DNA of 64,000 bases from SIG440 sp045646865 (GTDB lineage: Bacteria; Bacillota; Clostridia; Monoglobales; Monoglobaceae): NCBI GenBank assembly GCA_045646865.1, contig JAZRLM010000004.1, positions 13,223-77,222 on the forward strand, in the 5' to 3' direction. Shown here one piece after another: positions 8,345 to 16,928 of this stretch. Made by a program: the position numbers and the translations under genes. The notes under the pieces were generated by a model, which was given only the letters and a program-made list of their open reading frames with translations, was not told where the DNA came from and ran no database searches. Every line of letters begins with the position of its first letter. Position 1 is the first letter of the stretch.

Positions 8345-8404
8345 AATATTAGTTGCCTGCCATCTTTGCAACTTCTGCTGCAAAGTCGTCAACTTTCTTT
8401 TCGA
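8345..8404 (-). repeat. Duplicated 3' end of tsf (copy inside the gene)
   Basis: The gene-resident copy of the 60-bp direct repeat, covering the last 17 codons of tsf and its stop; partner at 8119-8178. Confidence 0.9.
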
Positions 8405-9260
8405 GACCTTCGCCTTTTTCAAGTCTAGCAAACTTAACAACTTCGATATCTGTGCCGATTTCCTTTGCAACATTTGCAAGGAACTTAGCAACTGTCAGGT
8501 CGCCATCCTTAACGTAGGGCTGTTCAACAAGACAGATTTCCTTGAAGAACTTCTGGATACGTCCGATAACCATTTTGTCAACGATTGCTTCGGGCTTACC
8601 TTCGTTAAGAGCCTGAGCCTTAAGGATTTCCTTTTCCTTTTCAACTTCTTCAGCGGGAACTTCGTCGCTCTTAACATACTTAGGGCTAACTGCCGCAATC
8701 TGCATAGCAACGTCTTTACCTGCTGCCTGGAATGCAGGATCAGCAGCCTTTGATTCGTCACCAAGCTTGAAGTTAACAAGAACACCAATCTTGCCGCCGC
8801 CATGGATGTAAGCAACGTTAACACCTTCGTATCTTTCGAAACGACGGAGGTTCATATTTTCGCCGATTGTAGCGATTTTTTCTGTAAGAGCTTCGCCAAC
8901 AGTCTGGTCACCGTAAAGCTTTTCAGCTTTAAGTGCTTCAACGTCTGCAGGATTTGTCTTTGCAATGCATTCAGCAACGTCTGCAACGAACTTCTGGAAG
9001 TCAGCGTTCTTTGCAACGAAGTCTGTTTCTGTGTTGATTTCAACAACAACACCAACATTGTCAAATACCATTGATGTAACAAGACCTTCAGCAGCGATTC
9101 TGCCAGCCTTCTTAGCCGCGGTAGCAAGACCCTTTTCTCTGAGAAATTCAACAGCCTTGTCCATGTCGCCGTTTGTTTCTGTAAGAGCCTTCTTACAGTC
9201 CATCATACCACAGTTTGTCATCTCTCTGAGAGTTTTAACATCTTGTGCAGTAAATGCCAT
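8349..9260 (-). CDS. tsf: Translation elongation factor Ts
   Basis: A 303-residue EF-Ts, the nucleotide-exchange factor that releases GDP from EF-Tu. The N-terminal UBA-like domain (residues 1-45) has the signature LREMTNCGMMDCKKAL, followed by the EF-Tu-contacting TDFVAKN motif and INTETDF in the core domain. It follows rpsB by 31 nt in the classical rpsB-tsf operon. The ribosome site is weak (GCGAGTG). The 3' end is unusual in being duplicated downstream. Confidence 0.98.
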   Translation of the reverse strand: MAFTAQDVKTLREMTNCGMMDCKKALTETNGDMDKAVEFLREKGLATAAKKAGRIAAEGLVTSMVFDNVGVVVEINTETDFVAKNADFQKFVADVAECIAKTNPADVEALKAEKLYGDQTVGEALTEKIATIGENMNLRRFERYEGVNVAYIHGGGKIGVLVNFKLGDESKAADPAFQAAGKDVAMQIAAVSPKYVKSDEVPAEEVEKEKEILKAQALNEGKPEAIVDKMVIGRIQKFFKEICLVEQPYVKDGDLTVAKFLANVAKEIGTDIEVVKFARLEKGEGLEKKVDDFAAEVAKMAGN

Positions 9261-9291
9261 AATATATTCACTCGCTTTCTGTAAAATTCAA

Positions 9292-10044
9292 TTATTCTTC
9301 GATCATATCAAGAGATACTTCATCTGTTGTGTCTTCAGCATCATTAGCTACTGAAAAATCTTCGCCCTGCTTACCTTCGAGGATAGCGTTACCGATTGTT
9401 GAAACAATAAGTTTTACCGCACGGATAGCATCGTCGTTACCGGGGATGGGGAAGTCAGCTTCTTCAGGGTCACAGTTTGTATCAACGATAGCGATAACGG
9501 GGATACCAAGCTTGTGAGCTTCTGCAATAGCATTCTTTTCTTTTCTGGGGTCAACAACGAACATAGCAGCAGGAAGTTCTTTCATTTCCTTGATACCGCC
9601 AAGGAACTTTTCAAGACGTTCTTCTTCAAGGTTGAGCTTTAAAACTTCCTTCTTGGGAAGAAGTTCCATTGTGCCGTCTTCGTTCATCTTTTTAAGCTGA
9701 TAAAGTCTATCGATTCTTCTCTTGATTGTCTTAAAGTTTGTGAGCATACCGCCAAGCCATCTAGCATTAACGTAGAACATACCTGTTCTTTCAGCTTCTT
9801 CGCGGATAGCGTCCTGAGCCTGCTTCTTTGTACCTACAAAAAGAACGTTGCCGCCTTCTGCTGCAATATCGCGAACAAAGTAGTAAGCTTCCTCAATTTT
9901 CTTTACAGTTTTCTGAAGATCGATAATATAGATACCGTTTCTTTCTGTAAAGATGTACTCCGCCATTTTAGGATTCCAACGGCGTGTCTGGTGTCCGAAA
10001 TGAACACCTGCTTCAAGCAATTGCTTCATTTGAATTACTCCCAT
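9292..10044 (-). CDS. rpsB: 30S ribosomal protein S2
   Basis: A 250-residue S2 protein of the small ribosomal subunit. Family features are MKQLLEAGVHFGHQTRRWNPKM near the start, IYIIDLQKT, LFVGTKKQAQ, NARWLGGMLTNF and the PIPGNDDAIRA segment. The open frame runs upstream to 10104, but the start at 10044 (MGVIQMKQL) has GGAGGTG a few bases ahead and gives the normal N-terminus. The tail after GNAILEGKQ is acidic and lineage-specific. A long leader with a consensus promoter precedes it. Confidence 0.98.
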   Translation of the reverse strand: MGVIQMKQLLEAGVHFGHQTRRWNPKMAEYIFTERNGIYIIDLQKTVKKIEEAYYFVRDIAAEGGNVLFVGTKKQAQDAIREEAERTGMFYVNARWLGGMLTNFKTIKRRIDRLYQLKKMNEDGTMELLPKKEVLKLNLEEERLEKFLGGIKEMKELPAAMFVVDPRKEKNAIAEAHKLGIPVIAIVDTNCDPEEADFPIPGNDDAIRAVKLIVSTIGNAILEGKQGEDFSVANDAEDTTDEVSLDMIEE

Positions 10045-10182
10045 GATTTTACACCTCCAAAGTTTTACACCTCCATCATAGTCACCTTGTCCGGGAGCTG
10101 TCATGGGTAGTGCAGCACCGCCCGAACAATCATATGATGTGCGTATTTTAATTATTCTGCCGACACCTTTGCAGATGTCAAC
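10045..10182 (-). promoter_or_regulatory. Long structured leader of the rpsB-tsf mRNA
   Basis: The predicted transcript start lies about 138 nt before the rpsB ATG. The leader contains complementary segments around GGTGCTGCACTACCC and GACAGCTCC, and a 12-nt direct repeat GGAGGTGTAAAA (10074-10063 and 10058-10047) that duplicates the ribosome binding site. Ribosomal protein leaders of this length are often autoregulatory. I do not recognise it as a specific catalogued family. Confidence 0.5.
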
Positions 10183-10188
10183 TGATGT

Positions 10189-10217
10189 ATTATACCACCC
10201 GTTGCCTCATTTGTCAA
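10189..10217 (-). promoter_or_regulatory. SigA promoter of rpsB-tsf
   Basis: Minus-strand TTGACA (10217-10212) and TATAAT (10194-10189) with an exact 17-bp spacer, i.e. full consensus, as expected for a ribosomal-protein operon. Confidence 0.85.
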
Positions 10218-10271
10218 CAAAAAATTGAGAAAATTTTAACAAAAATTTTTAATTCTACATTATATTATATA

Positions 10272-10300
10272 TTGATTTTTCAGTATTAGTATGGTATACT
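10272..10300 (+). promoter_or_regulatory. SigA promoter of the FGGY kinase gene
   Basis: TTGATT (10272-10277) and TATACT (10295-10300) with a 17-bp spacer, about 33 nt before the ATG at 10333. Confidence 0.65.
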
Positions 10301-10332
10301 TTTATAAATTACATATTAAAGAGGTGTTGGAT

Positions 10333-11772
10333 ATGAAAAGAGTATTAGCGATAGACTTTGGCGCATCAAGCGGCAGAGCGATTTTAGGTTCATTTGACGG
10401 AAAGAAGATTGAACTTACCGAAGTTCACAGATTTGCAAATGACCCCAACTATGAAAACGGAGAACTGCGCTGGAATGCAGAGGCATTGTTTAACGAAATT
10501 AAGACAGGTATAAAAAAGGCTGCTGAAATCTCAGACTTTGACACAATCGCAATTGACACATGGGGTGTTGACTATGGCGCAATTGACAAAGACGGCAACC
10601 TGATGGCAAATCCCTTCAATTACCGTGATTCAAGAACTGATAATATCACCGAAAAGGCATTTAAGATTATTCCCGAAAAGGAACTTTATGAGCTTACTGG
10701 TATTCAGGTAATGAACTTTAACACACTTTTCCAGCTTCTTGCTGAAAAAGATTTGACAAAGATGGATAAATTCCTGTTTATGCCCGATTTGTTCAGCTAT
10801 ATGCTTACAGGCAAGCAGTATGCTGAAAGCACAATTGCATCAACAAGCCATATGTTTGATCAGAGAAAGTGCGACTGGAAGTGGGAGGTTATTGACCGTT
10901 TCGGTTATCCCCGCAGCATTTTCCCTGAAATTGTTAAAGCAGGTACAGTTGTTGGCACAATGAAGGAAGAACTTGCAAAAGAGCTTGGAGTTACACCAAA
11001 AGAGGTTATTGCAATCGCAGGTCACGATACAGCAAGTGCTGTTGCTGCTGTTCCTTCAAGAGATAAGGACTTTATCTTTATTTCCTGCGGAACATGGTCA
11101 CTTTTCGGTACTGTTACAGATGAGCCTGTTATTTCAGAAAAATCCAACCAATATAATATAACAAACGAATACGGTTTTGGCGGCAAGACAAGATTCCTCC
11201 GCAACATCATCGGTTTGTGGCTGATTCAGGAAACAAGACGTCAGTTCAAGCGCGACGGCAAGGATTACAGCTATGGTGATATGGAAGAGCTTGCACTTAA
11301 ATCAGAGCCTTTCAAATATTTCATCGACCCTGATGACCAGAGCTTTGTTGCACCCGGCGATATGCCCGGCAGAATCCGTGAATTTTGCGAAAAAACCGGT
11401 CAGGGAACTCCTGAAACAGATGGTGAGATTATAAGATGTATCTATGAGAGTATTGCTCTTAAATACAGAAATTCATTTGCTAAGATTGCTGATTGTACAG
11501 GAAAAGAATACCACTCAATCCATATGGTTGGCGGCGGTACAAAGGATAAGCTTCTTTGTCAGATGACCGCAAATTCAACCGGTGCAAAGGTTATTGCAGG
11601 TCCTATCGAGGCAACCGCTCTTGGTAACGTTGCTGTTCAGCTTTACGCAAAGGGTGAAATTTCAGACCTTACAGATGTAATTATGAACTCTGCTGAAATT
11701 ACAGAATACACACCTGCAGACGAGGCAGAATGGACAAAAGCATACGAGAGATTTGTTGGAATACTTAACTAA
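10333..11772 (+). CDS. rhaB: FGGY-family sugar kinase, rhamnulokinase-like
   Basis: A 479-residue kinase of the FGGY family and rhamnulokinase subgroup. The N-terminal ATPase motif is AIDFGASSGRAILG, with IDTWGVDYGAID and NYRDSRTDN characteristic of RhaB, and the C-terminal adenosine motif is MVGGGTKDKLLCQM. It phosphorylates a ketose (L-rhamnulose in the type enzyme) at O1. The open frame starts earlier, but ATG 10333 has GAGGTG upstream and begins exactly at the family N-terminus. The neighbouring gene, read convergently, is L-fucose isomerase, and no rhamnose isomerase or aldolase is in the window, so the physiological substrate may be L-fuculose. Confidence 0.85.
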   Translation: MKRVLAIDFGASSGRAILGSFDGKKIELTEVHRFANDPNYENGELRWNAEALFNEIKTGIKKAAEISDFDTIAIDTWGVDYGAIDKDGNLMANPFNYRDSRTDNITEKAFKIIPEKELYELTGIQVMNFNTLFQLLAEKDLTKMDKFLFMPDLFSYMLTGKQYAESTIASTSHMFDQRKCDWKWEVIDRFGYPRSIFPEIVKAGTVVGTMKEELAKELGVTPKEVIAIAGHDTASAVAAVPSRDKDFIFISCGTWSLFGTVTDEPVISEKSNQYNITNEYGFGGKTRFLRNIIGLWLIQETRRQFKRDGKDYSYGDMEELALKSEPFKYFIDPDDQSFVAPGDMPGRIREFCEKTGQGTPETDGEIIRCIYESIALKYRNSFAKIADCTGKEYHSIHMVGGGTKDKLLCQMTANSTGAKVIAGPIEATALGNVAVQLYAKGEISDLTDVIMNSAEITEYTPADEAEWTKAYERFVGILN

Positions 11773-11781
11773 AAATTAAAC

Positions 11782-11849
11782 AAAAAGGCCTGCCATAGCA
11801 GGCCTTTTTGTATGACGAAAACCCGTCATCAAAACTGATGACGGGTTTT
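11782..11849. terminator. Two tandem terminator hairpins between convergent genes
   Basis: AAAAAGGCCTGC/GCAGGCCTTTTT (11782-11809) is followed by AAAACCCGTCATC/GATGACGGGTTTT (11818-11849). The first suits the plus-strand kinase gene and the second the minus-strand isomerase gene. Confidence 0.9.
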
Positions 11850-11861
11850 GTGTAACTGATT

Positions 11862-13694
11862 TTACTTTTTATAAAGAGGTCCGTAGGTTTGGCACGCACG
11901 GTAGTCCTGACCTTCTTTATCCATACCGAATGCATTCCATGCAGCAGGCCTGAAGATTTCGTCTTCGGGAACATTGTGCATACAAACAGGTATTCTGAGC
12001 ATTGAGCACATTGTGATAAGGTCTGCACCAATGTGACCATAGCTGATAGCACCGTGGTTAGCTCCCCAGTTCTGCATAACTTCGTATGCTGTTTTGAAGG
12101 GGCTGCCTTCTTTGCCGTCGCATCTGGGAGCAAACCATGTGCAGGGCCATGTGGGGTTTGTTCTTTCCATAAGTGTATCAGAAACTTCGTCGGGGAGTTT
12201 TACTGTCCAGCCTTCAGCAATCTGAAGAACGGGGCCAAGTCCTTTAACAAGGTTAAGTCTGATCATTGTGCAGGGCATTTCTGCTCTTGTTGTATAATGG
12301 CTTGAGAAACCGCCGCCTCTGAAGTTATCAAAACCTGCTTCGCACCAAACGGTTGCATCTGTCATCTTTTTGATGTCTTCGTCGGTAACTTCCCACCATT
12401 TTTTCATAACAGCGTTTCCGTTTTCGTCTGTGCATTCGCCGCAAGCATCAAGACAAGCTGCACCTGAATTAAGAAGGTGGATGATACCGTCTGATTCTTT
12501 TGCCTTGCCTTCAAGCTTATAGCCTGTAACTCTTTCTGTTGCATCACCTGACCAGTATGTACGAACATCAGCAAAAATCTGTGCTCTGTGTGTAAGCAAT
12601 CTCATAAAGAGCATACCAAGTCCGTTAAGAACGTCGTTTTCTGTTGCAAGTGTATATGGTTCTCTTGCACCTTCATAGTCGAATGATGAAGAAAGAAGAG
12701 CTTCAGGATAGTCACAGTTGGGCCAATGGTCTGTCCACTGTCTTTGTCCCTGGAAACCGCCTGCGATTGCATTGTGTCCGACTTTTTCTTCTTCAAATCC
12801 GTCGGGAAGATTTTTGTTTCCTGCCATCAAATCCTTGATAATGCAGTACATCTTAACGGTGAATTCCCACTGTTTTTCTTTTTCTTCGTCTGTAAATTTG
12901 ATTTTTCTCTTTTCACCAAGGAATTCAACAAATTCGGGATTGTCGTCTCTGCCTTCCTTGCAGTGTTCACGGGTCCATTTGAGCGCCTTCTGGTATTCTT
13001 CTTCGTTATAAATACCTTCTTCCATACGCCTGAGAATTTCAACCTCATCAACAGATTCAACTCTCATACCGAGGTATTCTTCCATAAAATCCTGGTCGAT
13101 GATAGAACCTGCAATACCCATACACTGTGAACCAATCTGAAGATATGATTTGCCCTTCATTGTAGCAACTGCAACAGCAGATCTGCCGAAACGGAGAAGC
13201 TTTTCTTTTACATCCTCGGGGATATCTGCAACCTGGTCTCTGTCTTGAACCTCGTGACCGTAGATACCAAATGCGGGGAGACCTTTCTGTGCGTGTCCTG
13301 CAAGAACTGCTGCAAGGTAAACCGCGCCGGGTCTTTCTGTGCCGTTAAAGCCCCATACACCCTTAATTGTTGTGGGGTCCATATCCATTGTTTCTGAACC
13401 GTAGCACCAGCAAGGTGTAACCGAAAGGGTAATAGCTACGCCTTCCTTCTTGAATTTATCTGCACAAGCTGCAGCTTCCGGAACTCTGCCGATTGATGTA
13501 TCAGCCATAACAACCCTTACAGGTTCACCATTTGAATAGAAAAGATTTTCCTCAAAAAGTTTTTTTGCGGCATTGGCCATAGCCATAACCTGACCTTCAA
13601 GGCTTTCTCTAAGCTGCATAGGGCCGCGTCTGCCGTCAACAACCGGTCTGATTCCGATTGCAGGATAATCGCCAATATATCTGTTTTTTGCCAT
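11862..13694 (-). CDS. fucI: L-fucose isomerase
   Basis: A 610-residue L-fucose isomerase converting L-fucose to L-fuculose with a divalent metal. Family features: PAIGIRPVVDGRRGPMQLRESLE at the start (in the order PAIGIRPVVDGR then RGPMQLRESLE), DTSIGRVPEAA, WGFNGTERPGAVYLA, IYGHEVQDRD and the C-terminal HNVPEDEIFRPAAW. The open frame extends 22 codons upstream, but ATG 13694 has AAGGAGG immediately before it. It is divergent from an AraC-type regulator and convergent with a rhamnulokinase-like kinase, forming a fucose/fuculose locus; the aldolase FucA is not in the window. Confidence 0.94.
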   Translation of the reverse strand: MAKNRYIGDYPAIGIRPVVDGRRGPMQLRESLEGQVMAMANAAKKLFEENLFYSNGEPVRVVMADTSIGRVPEAAACADKFKKEGVAITLSVTPCWCYGSETMDMDPTTIKGVWGFNGTERPGAVYLAAVLAGHAQKGLPAFGIYGHEVQDRDQVADIPEDVKEKLLRFGRSAVAVATMKGKSYLQIGSQCMGIAGSIIDQDFMEEYLGMRVESVDEVEILRRMEEGIYNEEEYQKALKWTREHCKEGRDDNPEFVEFLGEKRKIKFTDEEKEKQWEFTVKMYCIIKDLMAGNKNLPDGFEEEKVGHNAIAGGFQGQRQWTDHWPNCDYPEALLSSSFDYEGAREPYTLATENDVLNGLGMLFMRLLTHRAQIFADVRTYWSGDATERVTGYKLEGKAKESDGIIHLLNSGAACLDACGECTDENGNAVMKKWWEVTDEDIKKMTDATVWCEAGFDNFRGGGFSSHYTTRAEMPCTMIRLNLVKGLGPVLQIAEGWTVKLPDEVSDTLMERTNPTWPCTWFAPRCDGKEGSPFKTAYEVMQNWGANHGAISYGHIGADLITMCSMLRIPVCMHNVPEDEIFRPAAWNAFGMDKEGQDYRACQTYGPLYKK

Positions 13695-13823
13695 TTTTGT
13701 TTTCCTCCTTAATTTATGTGAAATAAAATAAATTTCTACAATATAATTATATACTTGCATTATAATAATTACTTGTGCTATAATAGAAAAAAGTATAACA
13801 ATATTCAGTTTTTGGTGATTGAT

Positions 13824-14669
13824 ATGATTTACAACGAATTAAAGCAGAGGGGAACGGCGGATTTCCCCATAGAATACCATTATATTGACAAAAATCATAC
13901 CAGATATGAGATGTCTGCCCATTGGCATTCCGAGATGGAAATTATAAGGATTTTACAAGGCGAGTTAAAAGTAAGGCTTAATAATCAGAACTTTACAGCA
14001 AAAGAGGGGGATATTATATTTGCCAACCCCGAAACTGTTCATGCGGCAAGCCCTGAAGATTGTATATATGAGTGTCTTATTTTCCATATTGACTTTCTTG
14101 ATACTGATGTAAACAGCTGCCGTTTTTTTGTTGAAAGCATTCTCAACCGTGAATTTGCAATCAAAGAATATAGCCCTGCAGAAAATTCGATTTTTCATGC
14201 TGCGGTCAATAATGCCTTTGAGGCAATGATTCATAAATCATCGGGGTATAAGTTCAGGGTAATCGGCACCCTTTACGAAATGCTTGGAATAATTGTTGAC
14301 GAGCATCTTTACAGCGCGGTTAATTCCCATACATCGATTTCTGATAACAAGAATATTCCCAAACTTAAAAAGGTGCTTACGTTTTTAAGAGAGAATTACA
14401 ATATGCAGCTTACACTTACTGATATGGCTAAGGCGGCAGGAATGTCCCCAAAATATTTCTGTTATTTCTTCAAGGAAATGACAGGCAAAACTCCCGTTGA
14501 ATATTTAAACGGTTACCGTATCGAAAAGGCATCACAGAATCTGCTTAATTCCGATAAAAGTGTTACGGAAATTGCGTTTTCCTGTGGGTTTAATGATTTA
14601 AGTTACTTTATTAAAACATTTAAGGCATACAAAAATATTTCTCCTGCAAGGTTCAGGAAAACCGAGTAA
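13824..14669 (+). CDS. AraC-family transcriptional regulator
   Basis: A 281-residue regulator. The N-terminal half is a cupin-like sugar-sensing domain (HWHSEMEIIRILQGELKV is split across its metal-like histidines and first strands; EGDIIFANPETVHAA follows). The C-terminal ~95 residues form two helix-turn-helix motifs of the AraC/XylS type (LTDMAKAAGMSPKYFCYFFK and VTEIAFSCGFNDLSYFIKTF). The start at 13824 follows GGTGATTG; the longer open frame overlaps the divergent fucI promoter region. Its divergent placement beside fucI suggests it controls the fucose genes, but this is inference. Confidence 0.88.
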   Translation: MIYNELKQRGTADFPIEYHYIDKNHTRYEMSAHWHSEMEIIRILQGELKVRLNNQNFTAKEGDIIFANPETVHAASPEDCIYECLIFHIDFLDTDVNSCRFFVESILNREFAIKEYSPAENSIFHAAVNNAFEAMIHKSSGYKFRVIGTLYEMLGIIVDEHLYSAVNSHTSISDNKNIPKLKKVLTFLRENYNMQLTLTDMAKAAGMSPKYFCYFFKEMTGKTPVEYLNGYRIEKASQNLLNSDKSVTEIAFSCGFNDLSYFIKTFKAYKNISPARFRKTE

Positions 14670-14688
14670 AAAATTTTTTAAAAAAGTA

Positions 14689-14717
14689 TTGCATTTTAAT
14701 GGAAAGTGTGATATACT
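14689..14717 (+). promoter_or_regulatory. SigA promoter of rplS
   Basis: TTGCAT (14689-14694) and TATACT (14712-14717) with a 17-bp spacer. The start point is near 14724, leaving an 80-nt leader. Confidence 0.75.
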
Positions 14718-14723
14718 CATTGA

Positions 14724-14800
14724 GTTAATTATGGGTAGTCCTCTGCTTATAGTCTATCTGGAGGCTGTATGGCATGAATATCTGAAATAGAAAGGATGTA
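14724..14800 (+). promoter_or_regulatory. rplS leader, candidate L19 autoregulatory RNA
   Basis: The leader between promoter and rplS contains GGGTAGTCCTCTGC and a later GGAGGCTGTATGGCATG that can form local stems, then AGAAAGGATG as the ribosome site. L19 leader motifs are known in Firmicutes, so this is a plausible example, but I cannot confirm the consensus by eye. Confidence 0.4.
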
Positions 14801-14805
14801 AAAAT

Positions 14806-15147
14806 ATGAACATTTTAGACCAGATTACACAGGAACAGATCAGAACAGACCTTCCCCAGCTTAACATCGGTGACACAGTTCGCGTATATGTTAAGGTAAA
14901 AGAAGGAAACAGAGAAAGAGTTCAGATGTTCGAAGGAACAATCATCAAGAAGAACCACGGCGGAATCCGTGAAACATTCACAGTAAGAAGAATTTCTTAC
15001 GGTGTTGGTGTTGAAAGAACATTCCCCGTAAACTCACCTAACATTGACCGTATCGAAGTTTCAAGACGCGGTAAAGTTAGACGTGCGAAGCTCTACTATC
15101 TCCGCGATAGAGTTGGTAAGGCTGCAAAGGTTAAGGAAAAGATTTAA
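14806..15147 (+). CDS. rplS: 50S ribosomal protein L19
   Basis: A 113-residue L19 protein that helps form the interface between subunits. Typical segments are DTVRVYVKVKEGNRERVQ, FEGTIIKKNHGG, ETFTVRRISYGVGVERTFP and the basic C-terminal RRGKVRRAKLYYLRDRVGKAA. AGAAAGGATG precedes the ATG. It leads the cluster rplS-lepB-rbgA-rnhB-yraN, which is conserved in Firmicutes. Confidence 0.98.
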   Translation: MNILDQITQEQIRTDLPQLNIGDTVRVYVKVKEGNRERVQMFEGTIIKKNHGGIRETFTVRRISYGVGVERTFPVNSPNIDRIEVSRRGKVRRAKLYYLRDRVGKAAKVKEKI

Positions 15148-15216
15148 CATCCAATATGGCGGGTATTTTCAAAATACCTGCCATTTCACTATCTAAATAT
15201 ATATGAGGTGATTATT

Positions 15217-15840
15217 ATGGAAAACTTTGAAAATTCAAATGCAGAAAATATCGAAGAAAAGGTTGCAGCAACAAGCTGGCAGAGAGAATTGTTTGAATGG
15301 GTTAAGGTTATAGTTATTGCAGTTGTTATTGCCTTTCTTCTTAAAACCTTTGTTATGACACTTGCAAGGGTTGACGGCAGGTCTATGGAACCAACACTTC
15401 ATAATGCTGACCGTATGTATGTAAATAAGTTGTTTTACAAGCCTGAACGCGGTGATGTGGTAATTATCAAATCCAAAAAAACCAATGAGAAGTTCTGGAT
15501 TAAGCGTGTAATCGCTGTTGAGGGTGATACATTGTTTATCGACTTTACAAATGGTGATGTATATGTTAATGATGAAATAATTGACGAGCCTTATATCAAG
15601 GAACCAACACTTTCATTTGGCAATTACGTTAACAGATTGATGTCAAATGGCGAATTCACCCGTGAAAATCCGTTGACAATTCCCGAAGGTGAAGTTTTTG
15701 TTATGGGTGACAACCGAAACAACAGTTCAGACAGCCGTGTAATAGGCCCTGTTTCGGTGGAGGATGTTGAAGGCCACGCAGTATTCAGATTCTGGCCTCT
15801 TAACAAAACGGGTAACTTTGATTATTCTTTTAAAGATTAG
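15217..15840 (+). CDS. lepB: Signal peptidase I
   Basis: A 207-residue type I signal peptidase that removes signal peptides from exported proteins. It has one N-terminal membrane helix (WVKVIVIAVVIAFLLKTFVM), the catalytic Ser in DGRSMEPTL, the catalytic Lys in FWIKRVIAVEGD, and the conserved GDNRNNSSDSR box. The ATG at 15217 is chosen over an in-frame GTG three codons upstream because GAGGTG lies at the right distance and overlaps that GTG. Confidence 0.96.
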   Translation: MENFENSNAENIEEKVAATSWQRELFEWVKVIVIAVVIAFLLKTFVMTLARVDGRSMEPTLHNADRMYVNKLFYKPERGDVVIIKSKKTNEKFWIKRVIAVEGDTLFIDFTNGDVYVNDEIIDEPYIKEPTLSFGNYVNRLMSNGEFTRENPLTIPEGEVFVMGDNRNNSSDSRVIGPVSVEDVEGHAVFRFWPLNKTGNFDYSFKD

Positions 15841-15842
15841 AG

Positions 15843-15872
15843 GAAAATAACGTGAAAAATCACGTTATTTTC
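15843..15872 (+). terminator. Hairpin after lepB
   Basis: GAAAATAACGTGA pairs with TCACGTTATTTTC around AAAA. A T-run is included in the 3' arm. Another perfect palindrome, TTCGCACCATATATGGTGCGAA, follows at 15901-15922. Confidence 0.65.
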
Positions 15873-16011
15873 CGGCAGATTTAATTGCACCGCCGAAATT
15901 TTCGCACCATATATGGTGCGAAACGACGATGTGCATAATTTCCATTATACGCCTTATCTGCCCACGTTAAGAGTGTATAAAATTCTATTATTATTTGTGG
16001 GCAGAAAGGCT

Positions 16012-16872
16012 ATGGAAATCTTAATGCAGATACAATGGTTTCCGGGGCATATGGCAAAAACCCGCAAGCTTATTACCGAAAACTTAAAACTTGTTGATGT
16101 GGTAATCGAACTTGTGGATGCAAGGCTTCCGCTTTCGTCACGAAACCCCGAAATTGACAGAATTGTGGGCAAAAAGCCCCGTGTTCTTATATTGAATAAA
16201 AGTGATATTGCAGACCCAACAGCAAATGATTTATGGGTGAAATATTTCGAGAAAAAGGGTATTTGCACCATTCTTGCAGACAGCCTTTCAGGCAAGGGTC
16301 TTAAAAATATTGACTCTGCAATTGACAGAGTTTTAGCCGATAAATTTGCACGTGAAAGCCAAAAGGGTATGATGCGTCGTGCAGTAAAGATGTTGGTTGT
16401 GGGTATTCCCAATGTGGGTAAATCTTCATTTATCAACCGTCTTTCGGGCAGAGCTGCAGCAAAGGTTGGCGACAGACCCGGTGTTACCACGGCAAAGCAA
16501 TGGATAAGGGTTTCGGGCAAATATGAGCTTCTTGACACACCCGGTATTTTGTGGCCCAAATTTGAAGACCCTGAGGTTGGCAAACGGATTGCCTTTACAG
16601 GCGGCATCAAAGATGAGATTATGGACATCGAGGAGCTTGCATTTTATCTGATAGGTTTCCTGCGTAAAAATTATTGTGACTTATTGGTATCAAGATTTAA
16701 GCTTGACGAAGACCCTGACGCATATGACGACTTTGAGCTGGTTGAACTTATAGGCAAAAAGCGAGGCTGTATAGTTTCGGGCGGTAATATTGATACCATT
16801 CGTGCATCAAATCTTATACTTGATGAATTTAGGGCGGCAAAGATTGGCAGAATTTCTTTGGAAAAACCTTAA
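16012..16872 (+). CDS. rbgA: Ribosome biogenesis GTPase RbgA (YlqF)
   Basis: A 286-residue circularly permuted GTPase required for late 50S subunit maturation. The G motifs appear in permuted order: NKSD (G4) first, then GIPNVGKSSFINR (G1), GVTTAKQ (G2) and DTPG (G3). The N-terminus IQWFPGHMAKT is the family signature. The open frame runs back to 15913 across a palindrome, but ATG 16012 has AGAAAGG just upstream. A CTGCCCAC/GTGGGCAG stem (15958-16004) ends immediately at this ribosome site and could influence its access. Confidence 0.95.
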   Translation: MEILMQIQWFPGHMAKTRKLITENLKLVDVVIELVDARLPLSSRNPEIDRIVGKKPRVLILNKSDIADPTANDLWVKYFEKKGICTILADSLSGKGLKNIDSAIDRVLADKFARESQKGMMRRAVKMLVVGIPNVGKSSFINRLSGRAAAKVGDRPGVTTAKQWIRVSGKYELLDTPGILWPKFEDPEVGKRIAFTGGIKDEIMDIEELAFYLIGFLRKNYCDLLVSRFKLDEDPDAYDDFELVELIGKKRGCIVSGGNIDTIRASNLILDEFRAAKIGRISLEKP

Positions 16873-16928
16873 AATATGACATCTTGGGCGGATATATTAT
16901 ATCTGCCCATTTTTTGGAGGAAAATATT

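Noticed and set aside
10045..10104. Upstream start of rpsB at 10104
   Set aside because: The extension covers both GGAGGTG sites and does not resemble S2.
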